Numbered from the stretch's first letter, positions 17,901 to 24,812 are shown. The stretch is 44,931 nucleotides of DNA from Lentisphaerota bacterium (GCA_016188985.1 JACPGM010000162.1:1-44931); one strand, 5' to 3'. Numbers and translations are program-made. The notes: generated from the sequence alone by a model not told the origin.

Positions 17901-19561
17901 TTACAAACCTGGCGGACGCCGCCGCCGCCGACCCATCTGAATACGTCCGCATGGCGATTCCCGCCGTTTATAATCGCAGTTCGCCGCGCTGGTTTCATTA
18001 TTTCAGCCAGGAACACTTTTCCGACGTCTCTGATTACTCCAGGAGCTACTCCTCCGGGGACCGGCGAAGCGGTGCTCTGCCGCCGGGCGTCGAAGCGCTC
18101 CTGTTCCGGCTGACGACGGACGAATCGCCCAAGGTCCGGGTCGAGGCTTTCTTCTGTCTGCTCGCGAACCGGAAAGCCGTGAATCTGGAGGACTTTGTCA
18201 GGACCCTCGATGCGTTCCCCGATCGCAAGGAAATCCGGTCGCGTGTCGCGGAATATGTCATGTCCAACTACGAGTCCCTGGGCAAAAACTTCGGCATTCT
18301 TTTGCGCTTCATTGACGAGGAGCGCGGCGGAAACGAAATGCAGGAGCGGATGCGGAAACATTTCGGCCTGGAGGAGGACGAAGAGGCACCGGTGGCATCC
18401 GCCGCGGTCCGCGCGCTCAAGCCGCGCGAAACCACCGCGACCTTCCTGAAGACGCCCGAGCCGGCGGCGCACCCCGAAACACGAAAGCTCACGCTGGTCT
18501 TCTTCAACAGCCCCGGCTGTTCGGACTGCGCGCGGGTGGAGAAACTTCTGCCGGGGTTGAAAGACGTTTTCCCCTGGCTGGAAGTGGAGACGCACGATAG
18601 TCGCAAGGTCAGCGCCATGCGGCTTAATGAAACGTTGAGCGAAAAGTTCGGCGTGCCGGAAAATTTACGGCTGGTCGCTCCCGCGGTGTTCGCGGCCGGC
18701 GGCTTCCTGATCAAAAAGGATATCACCTTCGACCGCCTGGCCGAGCTGCTTGCCCGCTCGGCCGCGCTGTCCGGGGAGGACTGGCGGAGCCTGCCCGACG
18801 CGGAACTGAGCGCCGCCGACCAAACGATATTTCGGCGCTACGAAGCGTTCTCGCCGCTGCTCGTCGCCGGCAGCGGACTCCTGGATGGCGTCAACCCCTG
18901 CGCGTTTGCGACACTTATTTTTCTCGTGTCCTACCTCCAAGTGACGCGCAAAAAAGCCCGCGAAACGGCCCAGGTCGCGATCGCCTTCATCAGCGGCGTT
19001 TTCCTGGCCTATCTCGGGCTCGGTCTGGGGCTGATCGAGGTCATTGCCCGCTTGCTGGTGCTTAAGAGCGTCGGGGTCGTTCTGAATTGGGGCTTGGCGG
19101 CGTTTGCGCTCGTCCTGATGGCGCTGAACGTGCGGGACGGCATTTACTGTCTGCAGGGGCGGCTGCGGGACACCGCGCTGCAACTGCCCGGATTTTTGAA
19201 ACAGGCCACGCACGCCGTGATCCGACACGGCGCCCGCCATAGGCATTTCGTGGCGGCGGCGTTCCTCACGGGCATTGTCATCTCTTTTTTGGAGCTGGCT
19301 TGCACCGGGCAGGTGTATGCGCCGACTCTCGGGTTCATCGTCAATACGCGGGGGCTGACGCCCGGCGCGTTGGGCCTGCTGCTGCTGTATAACGTGGCGT
19401 TCATCGTGCCGTTGATCGTCGTGTTCGCCTTGGTCTTCTTCGGCATGACAGCCGAAGGGCTTACCCGGCTTTTGCAACGCCACGCCGCGGCGGTCAAGTT
19501 CGGCACCGCCGGTCTCTTTCTTGTTCTCTTTCTCCTCTTCGTCTGGAGCTTGCTGCGGTAG
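14996..19561 (+). CDS. Thioredoxin-HEAT-thioredoxin-CcdA fusion protein
   Basis: The ATG at 14996 begins a signal peptide (MRCASLFGLLLLAMIPPAVA). ATG 14969 is an alternative but overlaps the previous gene. The 1521-residue protein has, in order: a thioredoxin-like domain with CPWC at residues 70-73; a long HEAT-like repeat region (about 180-680); a Pro/Ala/Ser-rich linker (about 690-760); a second HEAT-like block (about 770-1130); a second thioredoxin-like domain with CSDC at 1175-1178; and a C-terminal CcdA/DsbD-type membrane domain. That last domain has at least five spans and the redox cysteines in GVNPCAF (1302) and ELACTGQ (1436). CcdA domains carry electrons across the inner membrane to extracytoplasmic thiols. 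The likely role is to deliver reducing power to envelope proteins of this operon (inference). The fusion architecture is unusual. Confidence 0.85.
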   Translation: MRCASLFGLLLLAMIPPAVAAIPQARTMPKAATPSSLVAPQIWHDSLKLALTKAAAEYQPVLAVFSSPDCPWCLRLKEEMLRNPDTQTLLRHFALVEINVALDPKTAAAYQIEGVPVVMILSGNGDPQSRVVGYLSQPDLQRLLKDALNPEFLRRQDVAYNELLKWLADQQVPAGKWPDIMVALGAPEKRKPLRDAILKLTPFPRQAIVGLLENRRLAVRLGALDLLEEITGDSYGFDPWTAPASPDNRSALSKWAAWAGSAQTNAVAVFAALTPDQIASYARDLISENPDRALRARQMLRHGGPSVADALAAFLEDHRELTPAAVKAVKEAQYAALLADVDGIDPDAVAHRLMFGTLDIRQKSILELPPAGAKTTRLLRDYLDDPDPLIREAAVDALVASGAKGLAGVLEQRLNEEKDQDVVCAILRNLGRVKSKKGLALLITYSAHSNEDLAITALNSMTRLKAKTTPADEIAKRLDDPRWRVRVAALEVVGAVKMNTLTDKVTLMLKDADDFTRLTAVKTLAEIAARKSAPRLEETFLREDDLKGPIVSAYVRMELAVPESFLPALAEKSPDVLLAVLEAMDDDNTRHVKLAVSLMNHDNLDVACAAIRIAAKYGSKDAAVRAQLIAVLKTGKREMKLAVLENIPTPERKDLVSKNLVFLTTRGASLPGGLISPSIPSAPSATAGSASNAATLMDSLLSDFADTGAIGAPAASGAPPVPATPPPPAKGPSADDIFTAFLDSAAPPTMGVTTTAPGSSTGAPVARGSMEELLKAVETLLASSDDPELRFQSALLLTRYGSPAAAPVLQAGLAERPVEERQAVAAALARVSDSTAIPCLRQLLGDPAESVRRMAGNSCCELGANSAALGVMFEEILRSGSPLKPHELYDYPLTQLVREIAAKQPMAKWARRLVTESLESEPRIFGLALLETCGGKDDEKSIRPFLQSQDPFLRRAAYHALGRLNLAAFTNLADAAAADPSEYVRMAIPAVYNRSSPRWFHYFSQEHFSDVSDYSRSYSSGDRRSGALPPGVEALLFRLTTDESPKVRVEAFFCLLANRKAVNLEDFVRTLDAFPDRKEIRSRVAEYVMSNYESLGKNFGILLRFIDEERGGNEMQERMRKHFGLEEDEEAPVASAAVRALKPRETTATFLKTPEPAAHPETRKLTLVFFNSPGCSDCARVEKLLPGLKDVFPWLEVETHDSRKVSAMRLNETLSEKFGVPENLRLVAPAVFAAGGFLIKKDITFDRLAELLARSAALSGEDWRSLPDAELSAADQTIFRRYEAFSPLLVAGSGLLDGVNPCAFATLIFLVSYLQVTRKKARETAQVAIAFISGVFLAYLGLGLGLIEVIARLLVLKSVGVVLNWGLAAFALVLMALNVRDGIYCLQGRLRDTALQLPGFLKQATHAVIRHGARHRHFVAAAFLTGIVISFLELACTGQVYAPTLGFIVNTRGLTPGALGLLLLYNVAFIVPLIVVFALVFFGMTAEGLTRLLQRHAAAVKFGTAGLFLVLFLLFVWSLLR

Positions 19562-19614
19562 AAGTAACGGATGGCTTTGGAATAATGGCCTCTCATCAAA
19601 GCCGGTGCCCCATC

Positions 19615-19659
19615 GTCACATGGCGCAATATGCGCGAAGTCACATGCGCGAAGTCACAT
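19615..19659. promoter_or_regulatory. Three GTCACAT direct repeats ahead of the thrS promoter
   Basis: GTCACAT occurs at 19615, 19639 and 19653. The last two lie within a 14-bp tandem duplication (ATGCGCGAAGTCAC twice), and the third copy abuts the -35 box of the thrS promoter. The placement suggests an activator or repressor site. No T-box or other leader RNA is visible. Confidence 0.35.
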
Positions 19660-19687
19660 TGACAGTTGTTGGGCCGGGTGCTACATT
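19659..19687 (+). promoter_or_regulatory. Sigma-70-type promoter of thrS-infC
   Basis: A perfect -35 box TTGACA (19659-19664) and -10 box TACATT (19682-19687) have an ideal 17-nt spacing. Transcription would start near 19694 and give a leader of about 70 nt before the TTG start of thrS. Confidence 0.7.
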
Positions 19688-19764
19688 GCCAAGCGTGTTC
19701 GTAACCGGTGTCTGAGCCGGTCCCGACAAAATAGGGATGGGCCTTGTTCAGAAGGAGACTTGCT

Positions 19765-21543
19765 TTGGATTTAGAAAAAGTGCGCCACAGCGCGGCGCAT
19801 GTCTTGGCGGCCGCTGTTACGCGGTTGTTTGAGGATGTCCAGCTTGATATTGGTCCGGCCACAGCCGATGGTTTCTACTACGATTTCGACCTGCCGCACC
19901 GGTTTACCCCTGAAGATTTTCCGCGCCTGGAAGCCGAAATGGCCCGCTTAGTGGCTGCCAATCTACCATTCGAGCGCCGCGAGCTGACGCGGGCCGAAGC
20001 CGCCCGCGCGCTCCAGGGCCAGCGCTACAAGTTAGAGCGCCTGGCCGATATTCCCGCCGGTGAACCGGTCAGTTTTTACCGCTGCGGCGATTTTCTCGAT
20101 CTTTGCCGCGGCCCGCACCTGGCGCGCACCGGCGAGATCCCGGTCTTCAAGCTGATCTCCGTGGCCGGCGCCTACTACCGCGGTCTCGAAACCAACCCCA
20201 TGCTTCAGCGAATTTACGGGATCGTGGCGGAATCGGCCGCGGCGCTGCAGGCGCAACTCGACCGTCTCGAAGAAGCGCACAAACGCGATCACCGCAAGCT
20301 GGGCCGCGAGCTGGATCTCTTCAGCCAGCACGACGAAGTTGGCGCCGGCCTGATTCACTGGCATCCCAAAGGCGCGCGTATCCGCGCGTTGATTGAAGAT
20401 TTCTGGCGCCGGGAACATTGGCGCCGCGGCTACGAACTGCTCTATACCCCGCACCTGGGGCGCGCGCAACTGTGGGCAACTTCCGGGCACCTTGATTTCT
20501 ACCGCGCCAGCATGTACGCGCCCATGAAGATTGATGAATGTGAATATTTTCTCAAGCCGATGAACTGTCCTTTCCATATCCAGGTCTACAAGTCGCAACT
20601 GCGTTCCTACCGCGACTTGCCGCTGCGCTGGGCGGAGCTGGGCACGGTCTACCGCTATGAAAAGGCCGGGGTCCTCCACGGGTTGCTGCGGGTGCGCGGC
20701 TTCACCCAGGACGATGCCCATATCTTCTGCACGAGCGCGCAAATCGAAGAAGAAGTCCAGCGCGCGATCAGCTTTGCGCTGGCGCTCTTCAAAGTCTTTG
20801 GCTTTGTTGAGGTTAGCGCTTATTTGTCCACCCGCCCGGCCAAGGCCATCGGGGAAGAGGAGCGCTGGACGCAAGCGACCGCCTCGCTGGCGCAGGCGCT
20901 CGAGCGCGCGCGCATCCCGCACCAGGTGGATGATGGCGGCGGCGCTTTCTATGGCCCGAAAGTGGATTTGAAAATCAAGGACGCCATCGGACGCGAATGG
21001 CAGCTCAGCACTATCCAGTTCGATTTCAATATGCCCGAGCGTTTCGATGTCACCTACGTCGGCGAGGACGGCCGGGCCCATCGGCCTTACATGGTGCATC
21101 GCGCCCTCCTGGGCAGCCTGGAGCGGTTTTTCGGGATTATCATCGAACATTACGGCGGCGCTTTCCCGCTGTGGTTAGCGCCGGAACAGGTGCGGGTGCT
21201 GCCGCTTACCGACAAACAGGTTGAGACGGCCCGGCAGGTGACCGAAACGCTACTGGCCGCCGATTTGCGCGTTACGCTGGATGCCGGCGCCGGCAAGTTG
21301 GGCGCCAAGATCCGCAACGCGCAACTGGAAAAAATTCCTTACATGCTCGTTATCGGTCCCAAGGAAGCCGAGGCCAATACCGTAGCCGTGCGCAGTCGCG
21401 CCGCCGGCGACCAGGGGACTTCAAGCGTGGCGGACTTTGTTGATCGCGTCAAAGCCGAGGTCGTTCTGGGGAATGTCCCGCACGACGCGGGCCATCAACC
21501 ATTTCCGCCGAAGGCGGAATCCGCCTATGTCGGAAACCATTAA
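19765..21543 (+). CDS. thrS: Threonyl-tRNA synthetase lacking the TGS domain
   Basis: This cytoplasmic enzyme charges tRNA-Thr. The chosen start is TTG at 19765, seven bases after AAGGAG (19752-19757), giving 592 residues. The protein begins directly at the editing domain with its HSAAH motif, followed by the Cys/His pair of DLCRGPH. The class II catalytic core has the zinc ligands in MNCPFH, QDDAHIF and MVHRALLGS, and a C-terminal anticodon-binding domain follows. Standard ThrS is about 640 residues with an N-terminal TGS domain. That domain is absent here, and an in-frame TAG at 19732 rules out an upstream extension. The last 15 or so residues (HQPFPPKAESAYVGNH) are encoded by a palindromic repeat and are not family sequence. 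It lies 65 bp upstream of infC. Confidence 0.95.
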   Translation: MDLEKVRHSAAHVLAAAVTRLFEDVQLDIGPATADGFYYDFDLPHRFTPEDFPRLEAEMARLVAANLPFERRELTRAEAARALQGQRYKLERLADIPAGEPVSFYRCGDFLDLCRGPHLARTGEIPVFKLISVAGAYYRGLETNPMLQRIYGIVAESAAALQAQLDRLEEAHKRDHRKLGRELDLFSQHDEVGAGLIHWHPKGARIRALIEDFWRREHWRRGYELLYTPHLGRAQLWATSGHLDFYRASMYAPMKIDECEYFLKPMNCPFHIQVYKSQLRSYRDLPLRWAELGTVYRYEKAGVLHGLLRVRGFTQDDAHIFCTSAQIEEEVQRAISFALALFKVFGFVEVSAYLSTRPAKAIGEEERWTQATASLAQALERARIPHQVDDGGGAFYGPKVDLKIKDAIGREWQLSTIQFDFNMPERFDVTYVGEDGRAHRPYMVHRALLGSLERFFGIIIEHYGGAFPLWLAPEQVRVLPLTDKQVETARQVTETLLAADLRVTLDAGAGKLGAKIRNAQLEKIPYMLVIGPKEAEANTVAVRSRAAGDQGTSSVADFVDRVKAEVVLGNVPHDAGHQPFPPKAESAYVGNH

Positions 21544-21587
21544 CCATCAATCATTTCCGCCGAAGGCGGATCCGCCTATGGTGGAAA
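21502..21587. repeat. Tandem pair of family A palindromic elements between thrS and infC
   Basis: Copies at 21502-21536 and 21554-21587 have the form TTTCCGCCGAAGGCGGA(a)TCC, then GCCTATG, then GGAAA. The first is translated as the thrS C-terminus. The second lies just before the infC ribosome binding site. The segment between them (ACCATTAACCATCAATCA) repeats the flanking sequence, consistent with tandem duplication. The hairpins could affect thrS-infC mRNA processing. Confidence 0.8.
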
Positions 21588-21597
21588 CCATTCCTAC

Positions 21598-21611
21598 AGG
21601 AGGTCAATATT
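21598..21611 (+). promoter_or_regulatory. Strong ribosome binding site that sets an AUU start for infC
   Basis: AGGAGG at 21598-21603 is followed by a 5-nt spacer and ATT at 21609-21611. No ATG, GTG or TTG occurs in this frame near that distance. The next conventional start, GTG at 21645, would cut off the conserved IF3 N-terminus (RVNNRIRVPQVR). Confidence 0.85.
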
Positions 21612-22220
21612 CGCACTACAATCAGGGTTAACAACCGCATTCGCGTGCCCCAGGTCCGCTGTATTTCGGATGCCGGCGAGCAAATCGGCATCTTGCCCAC
21701 CGGTGAAGCCCTTAAGCTGGCGCTGAGCCAGAATCTGGACCTGGTGGAGATTTCGCCCAACGCCAACCCGCCGGTCTGCCGCATCATGAATTTCGGCAAA
21801 TACCGGTATGAAGAAAGCCGCCGGGACAAAGAGGCCCGCAAGCATCAGATCCACTCGATGCTTAAGGAAATGAAATTCCACGCGAACGTGGAAGATCATG
21901 ACTACCTCACCAAGGCGAACCACATCCGCGAGTTCCTTCAAAAAGGCCATCGCGTGAAAGCATCGCTGCTGTTCCGCGGCCGGGAAAACGAGCATCGCGA
22001 GATAGGCTATAACCTGTTCAATCGCCTGATCAAGGACTTGGCCGATATCGGCGCGCCGGAGTCGCCACCGCGCTTGTTTGGTAACAACCTGGTTATGCTC
22101 CTGCACGCCCAGCGCGGCAAAACCGCGGGCCATGCGCCGGCGCCGGTGAAGCCGCCCAAGCCGGTTGCGCCGCCGCCCATTCCCAATCCGCCCGCCAATC
22201 CGCCGATGAGCAGCAGTTAA
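21609..22220 (+). CDS. infC: Translation initiation factor IF-3, AUU start codon
   Basis: IF-3 binds the 30S subunit, checks initiator tRNA and start codon, and prevents premature 50S joining. Reading from ATT at 21609 gives 203 residues beginning (M)RTTIRVNNRIRVPQVR. The N-domain follows with DLVEISPNANPPVCRIMNFG, then the linker helix and the C-domain with LLFRGREN. The last 25 or so residues form a Pro-rich tail (PAPVKPPKPVAPPPIPNPP) that is not part of the core fold. An AUU start is the known device by which E. coli infC represses its own translation, so the same feedback is likely here. The gene follows thrS as in many bacteria, but rpmI and rplT, which usually come next, are absent; a convergent gene follows. 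Confidence 0.93.
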   Translation: MRTTIRVNNRIRVPQVRCISDAGEQIGILPTGEALKLALSQNLDLVEISPNANPPVCRIMNFGKYRYEESRRDKEARKHQIHSMLKEMKFHANVEDHDYLTKANHIREFLQKGHRVKASLLFRGRENEHREIGYNLFNRLIKDLADIGAPESPPRLFGNNLVMLLHAQRGKTAGHAPAPVKPPKPVAPPPIPNPPANPPMSSS

Positions 22221-22245
22221 ATCAATAATCCTGGTGGCGGATTTT

Positions 22246-23298
22246 TCAGCCTGGCTGAAGATAGCGCCGGATGAGCCGCCAATAGAGCCGGAAAACGGCG
22301 TTGAGGAGAGCATTTAAGAGCCGTCCGGCCGCCGAGGCGGTCAGTCCGCCGGGTAAATCCAGCCTTTCGCCCTGGAGCAACTCGGCATCCGCCACTTTGC
22401 GCATACATTGAATGGCTTTATGTTTGGAGCGCAAGACCGCGCCGTTGCCTGCGGCTTCCCAAGTGCCCTTGAAAAATGCTTTGCCCTGGCCCTTGATCAG
22501 GCAGAAACACCCCGCGCAGACCTGCAAAGCCACAACCGCCGGGAGAGCCAGCCAGAATGTGCGCGCCGCGTAATTTTTGCGCAGAAACCACCAGCGATTG
22601 CGTGTTTGATAGCGGACGTATTGCAGGCCGCGCGGCCGCCGCTGATGATAAGCGCGGGCCGCCGACGCCAGGTAACACGGATAACCCGCCAGCGACAGGC
22701 GGAAGGTCAAGTCGCCGTCTTCCCAGCCAAACATAAAATCTTCATCGAATCCGCCCACGGCCAACGCGCGCGGACGATGGAACACCGCGGCGCCCGCTGA
22801 GACGCACGGCACCCGGACCGTCCCGGATGCATCGCGCGGCCGGGCGGCAATTTCACCGGCATAATGCAAAGTAATCCCGTTGTATTGGACTTGTTCCGGC
22901 TCCTCATACAGGCGAATCTGGCCGCTGATGGCGCCGGAGTCGGGATGCGCCCGGAACTCCTCGGCCAGGCGCGCCGCGTAGTCTTCCGCCAGAACAATGT
23001 CGTTATCCATGATCAGGATCAGGTCCGTCATGGCGCGGCGCAACGCTTCATTGCGCGCCGGATTCGGCCCCTTATTTTCGCTCAGGGCAATTATCCGGAC
23101 ACTGGGAAAGTCACGCCGCACCAGCGCCAGGGAATCGTCCGCCGAATGATTGTCCACCAGGAACACCTCGGCCAGGCGCACGTGTTGAAGCTCCAGAACC
23201 GATTGAAGGGTGGGCTTGAGCGTAGCGGCGCCGTTGAAATTAATGACCGCGACGCTGACACGCTCAGCCTGGTCGGGAGTTGAATTGCTCATAGGCAT
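22246..23298 (-). CDS. Family 2 glycosyltransferase
   Basis: This 350-residue protein should transfer a sugar from a nucleotide-sugar donor to a lipid, protein or glycan acceptor on the cytoplasmic face. The GT-A fold signature begins at VSVAVINFNGAATLKPTLQS. It continues with FLVDNHSADDS, the metal-binding-like LIMDNDIVLAED and the region FDEDFMFGWEDGDLTFRL, which contains the acidic catalytic-type ED motif. This pattern is close to rhamnosyltransferase-like GT2 enzymes. The C-terminal part (about residues 230-350) holds a hydrophobic segment (FWLALPAVVALQVCAGCF), probably membrane-associated. It lies 9 bp downstream of the polysaccharide deacetylase on the same strand, so both probably work in envelope or exopolysaccharide metabolism. 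The acceptor cannot be told from sequence. Confidence 0.9.
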   Translation of the reverse strand: MPMSNSTPDQAERVSVAVINFNGAATLKPTLQSVLELQHVRLAEVFLVDNHSADDSLALVRRDFPSVRIIALSENKGPNPARNEALRRAMTDLILIMDNDIVLAEDYAARLAEEFRAHPDSGAISGQIRLYEEPEQVQYNGITLHYAGEIAARPRDASGTVRVPCVSAGAAVFHRPRALAVGGFDEDFMFGWEDGDLTFRLSLAGYPCYLASAARAYHQRRPRGLQYVRYQTRNRWWFLRKNYAARTFWLALPAVVALQVCAGCFCLIKGQGKAFFKGTWEAAGNGAVLRSKHKAIQCMRKVADAELLQGERLDLPGGLTASAAGRLLNALLNAVFRLYWRLIRRYLQPG

Positions 23299-23307
23299 CC
23301 GGCAATT

Positions 23308-24453
23308 TTAGGGCTTTTGCGCGCCTTGCACGTCTAACACATCCGGAATGATCACAGCACCCTGCCGTTGCGGATAGCTTGAACGCAGCCGAACCCGATG
23401 ACGGATATCCGGCTGCTTGGGATCGAACAGGCCCAGGCGCGCCTGGTAGCGACCAGGTTGGGTGGCCGGCGGCACAATGACTAAATGCTTCGTAACCAGA
23501 TCGCGGACATCGCCCCGCCGTGGAATTTCATGATCGTCCTGGAATTGTATGGCGCCCTCGGCGGTGGTCCAGTGCACGAAGGCATAGGGTGGCATGCCAT
23601 TGCGCCAGCCGGCCGGCACGTCCCAGAAGTAGCGCGCCCAGAAACCTTCCCCCGGCGTAATGCTTTCTTGAGGAATTTGCAGGCCTAACAGGCGCAGGCC
23701 CCCTTCAAATTCCGCAATGGGCCGCCCGGCGGCCTGCAGGAGTTCGGGGATCGTTACGAAGCGAAAGCCTTTGGCAATTAGTTTTTCCAGGATCTGCGGC
23801 ACGGCCGCCACCGTTGCGTTCCGGTTGGCGCCATGCTCGGTTTCCCGGCCGTCGTGCAGGAGTAGAATATCGCCGGGTATGGCCTGCGCGACCATACGGT
23901 TCACGATCTCGCTGACCGGATGCGGATTCCAGTCGTTGGCGTCGGCCGACCAGCCCGCTATGGCCAGACCCTGCGCCTGGGCGGCCTCGGCCATGTTCGG
24001 GTTAATTCCGTAAGGCGGGCGCAACCATCTTGGCCTTGTCCCGGTCACAGTCTCAATAATCCGGCAGCCGTCGGCAATATCCCGGGCAATATCGGCGGCG
24101 GGACTCTGGTCAAACCGGGAATGCCGGGCGGTATGGCTGCCGATCAGGTGGCCTTCGGCTTTGATCCGCCGGGCGGTTTCCGGAAAATATTCCACGTTGG
24201 CGCCGACCAGGAAAAATGTTGCTTTGACCCGGTAATGTTTAAGCGCATCCAGGATTTGGCCGGTGGCCGGCTCATTGGGTCCATCATCGAAGGTCAGCGC
24301 AATGACTTTTTCCCGGACCGGCACGAAATAAATAATTTCGCCGGGATCGGCCGTGGCCTTAAAGGTCGCTGGCCGGCGCTGACAGCCGATCAAGAGCGGC
24401 AACATCAACAGGGCACCAACGGCCCCAACGGCCAATAAACGGATCGGAACCAT
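23308..24453 (-). CDS. Lipoprotein polysaccharide deacetylase (NodB fold)
   Basis: This protein should remove N-acetyl groups from a cell-surface glycan or peptidoglycan. I chose the ATG at 24453 (381 residues). It starts a signal peptide with a lipobox-like LLIGC (Cys about residue 24), so the enzyme is likely membrane-anchored outside the cytoplasm. The NodB motifs are all visible: TFDDGP (metal and base), SHTARH (metal His pair), RPPYG and ILLLHDG. Beyond the catalytic domain are about 130 residues of beta-rich C-terminal domain (GFWARYFWDVPAGW and onward) that I cannot name. A longer TTG start at 24489 is rejected because it overlaps the -35 box of the promoter. It is probably co-transcribed with the glycosyltransferase 9 bp downstream. 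Confidence 0.9.
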   Translation of the reverse strand: MVPIRLLAVGAVGALLMLPLLIGCQRRPATFKATADPGEIIYFVPVREKVIALTFDDGPNEPATGQILDALKHYRVKATFFLVGANVEYFPETARRIKAEGHLIGSHTARHSRFDQSPAADIARDIADGCRIIETVTGTRPRWLRPPYGINPNMAEAAQAQGLAIAGWSADANDWNPHPVSEIVNRMVAQAIPGDILLLHDGRETEHGANRNATVAAVPQILEKLIAKGFRFVTIPELLQAAGRPIAEFEGGLRLLGLQIPQESITPGEGFWARYFWDVPAGWRNGMPPYAFVHWTTAEGAIQFQDDHEIPRRGDVRDLVTKHLVIVPPATQPGRYQARLGLFDPKQPDIRHRVRLRSSYPQRQGAVIIPDVLDVQGAQKP

Positions 24454-24460
24454 GCGTTGC

Positions 24461-24489
24461 ACTGTAAATAAGCTCTTTGCCCATGTCAA
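24461..24489 (-). promoter_or_regulatory. Sigma-70-type promoter of the deacetylase-glycosyltransferase pair
   Basis: On the minus strand, TTGACA (24489-24484), a 17-nt spacer and TACAGT (24466-24461) form a near-consensus promoter. The ATG at 24453 lies only 7 nt after the -10 box, so transcription should start at or within a base of the start codon. This would make the message leaderless. Confidence 0.65.
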
Positions 24490-24510
24490 AGGATAAACAG
24501 CCGGTCTTTA

Positions 24511-24592
24511 AGTTCACAGTTTGAAGTTCACAGTTCACAGTTCGAAGGCTGACATCAAAACTGTAAACTGTCTAACTGTAGACTTTCCGCCC
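24511..24592. repeat. AGTTCACAGTT direct repeats with inverted partners
   Basis: AGTTCACAGT(T) occurs at 24511, 24525 and 24532. About 20 bp further on, AACTGTAAACTGT and AACTGTAGA follow in inverse sense, so the stretch can fold back on itself. It lies in the roughly 245-bp gap between the deacetylase promoter and the tRNA gene. No coding content is seen in this gap. Confidence 0.6.
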
Positions 24593-24620
24593 ACCGAGCT
24601 CTCAACCCAGCAGAACGCGC

Positions 24621-24649
24621 TTGACAACCGGCGGGGCGATCCGTGATAT
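24621..24649 (+). promoter_or_regulatory. Possible promoter of the tRNA-Val gene
   Basis: There is a perfect TTGACA at 24621-24626. The -10 element is weak: TGATAT at 17 nt or GATATT at 18 nt spacing (24644-24650). It lies about 90 bp upstream of the tRNA. Confidence 0.4.
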
Positions 24650-24737
24650 TTCAGCCATCAATGAATCAGGACGATGATCGCTTTGTCGGCGAATTTTCTC
24701 TGATTACTGACCTCTGTCATCCGACCTCTGGTTTTAC

Positions 24738-24812
24738 GGGCCGTTAACTCAGCGGGAGAGTGCGATCCTCACACGGTCGAAGTCAAAGGTTCAAATCCTT
24801 TACGGCCCACCA
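24738..24812 (+). tRNA. tRNA-Val (anticodon CAC)
   Basis: This 75-nt cloverleaf has a perfect 7-bp acceptor stem (GGGCCGT/ACGGCCC), D stem ACTC/GAGT, anticodon stem CGATC/GGTCG and a 7-nt loop CTCACAC. The anticodon CAC reads GUG. The T stem is AAAGG/CCTTT with loop TTCAAAT, and the CCA end is encoded. An Arg or other identity is excluded by the loop positions. It marks the left edge of a region with mobile-gene remnants. Confidence 0.95.

Noticed and set aside
24454-24489. Upstream TTG start for the polysaccharide deacetylase
   Set aside because: It would begin inside the -35 box of the gene's promoter, and the shorter start gives a proper lipoprotein signal.
24738-24812. tRNA-Val 3' end as an attachment site for the neighbouring mobile region
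   Set aside because: I found no second copy of the tRNA 3' sequence between 24813 and 27025.
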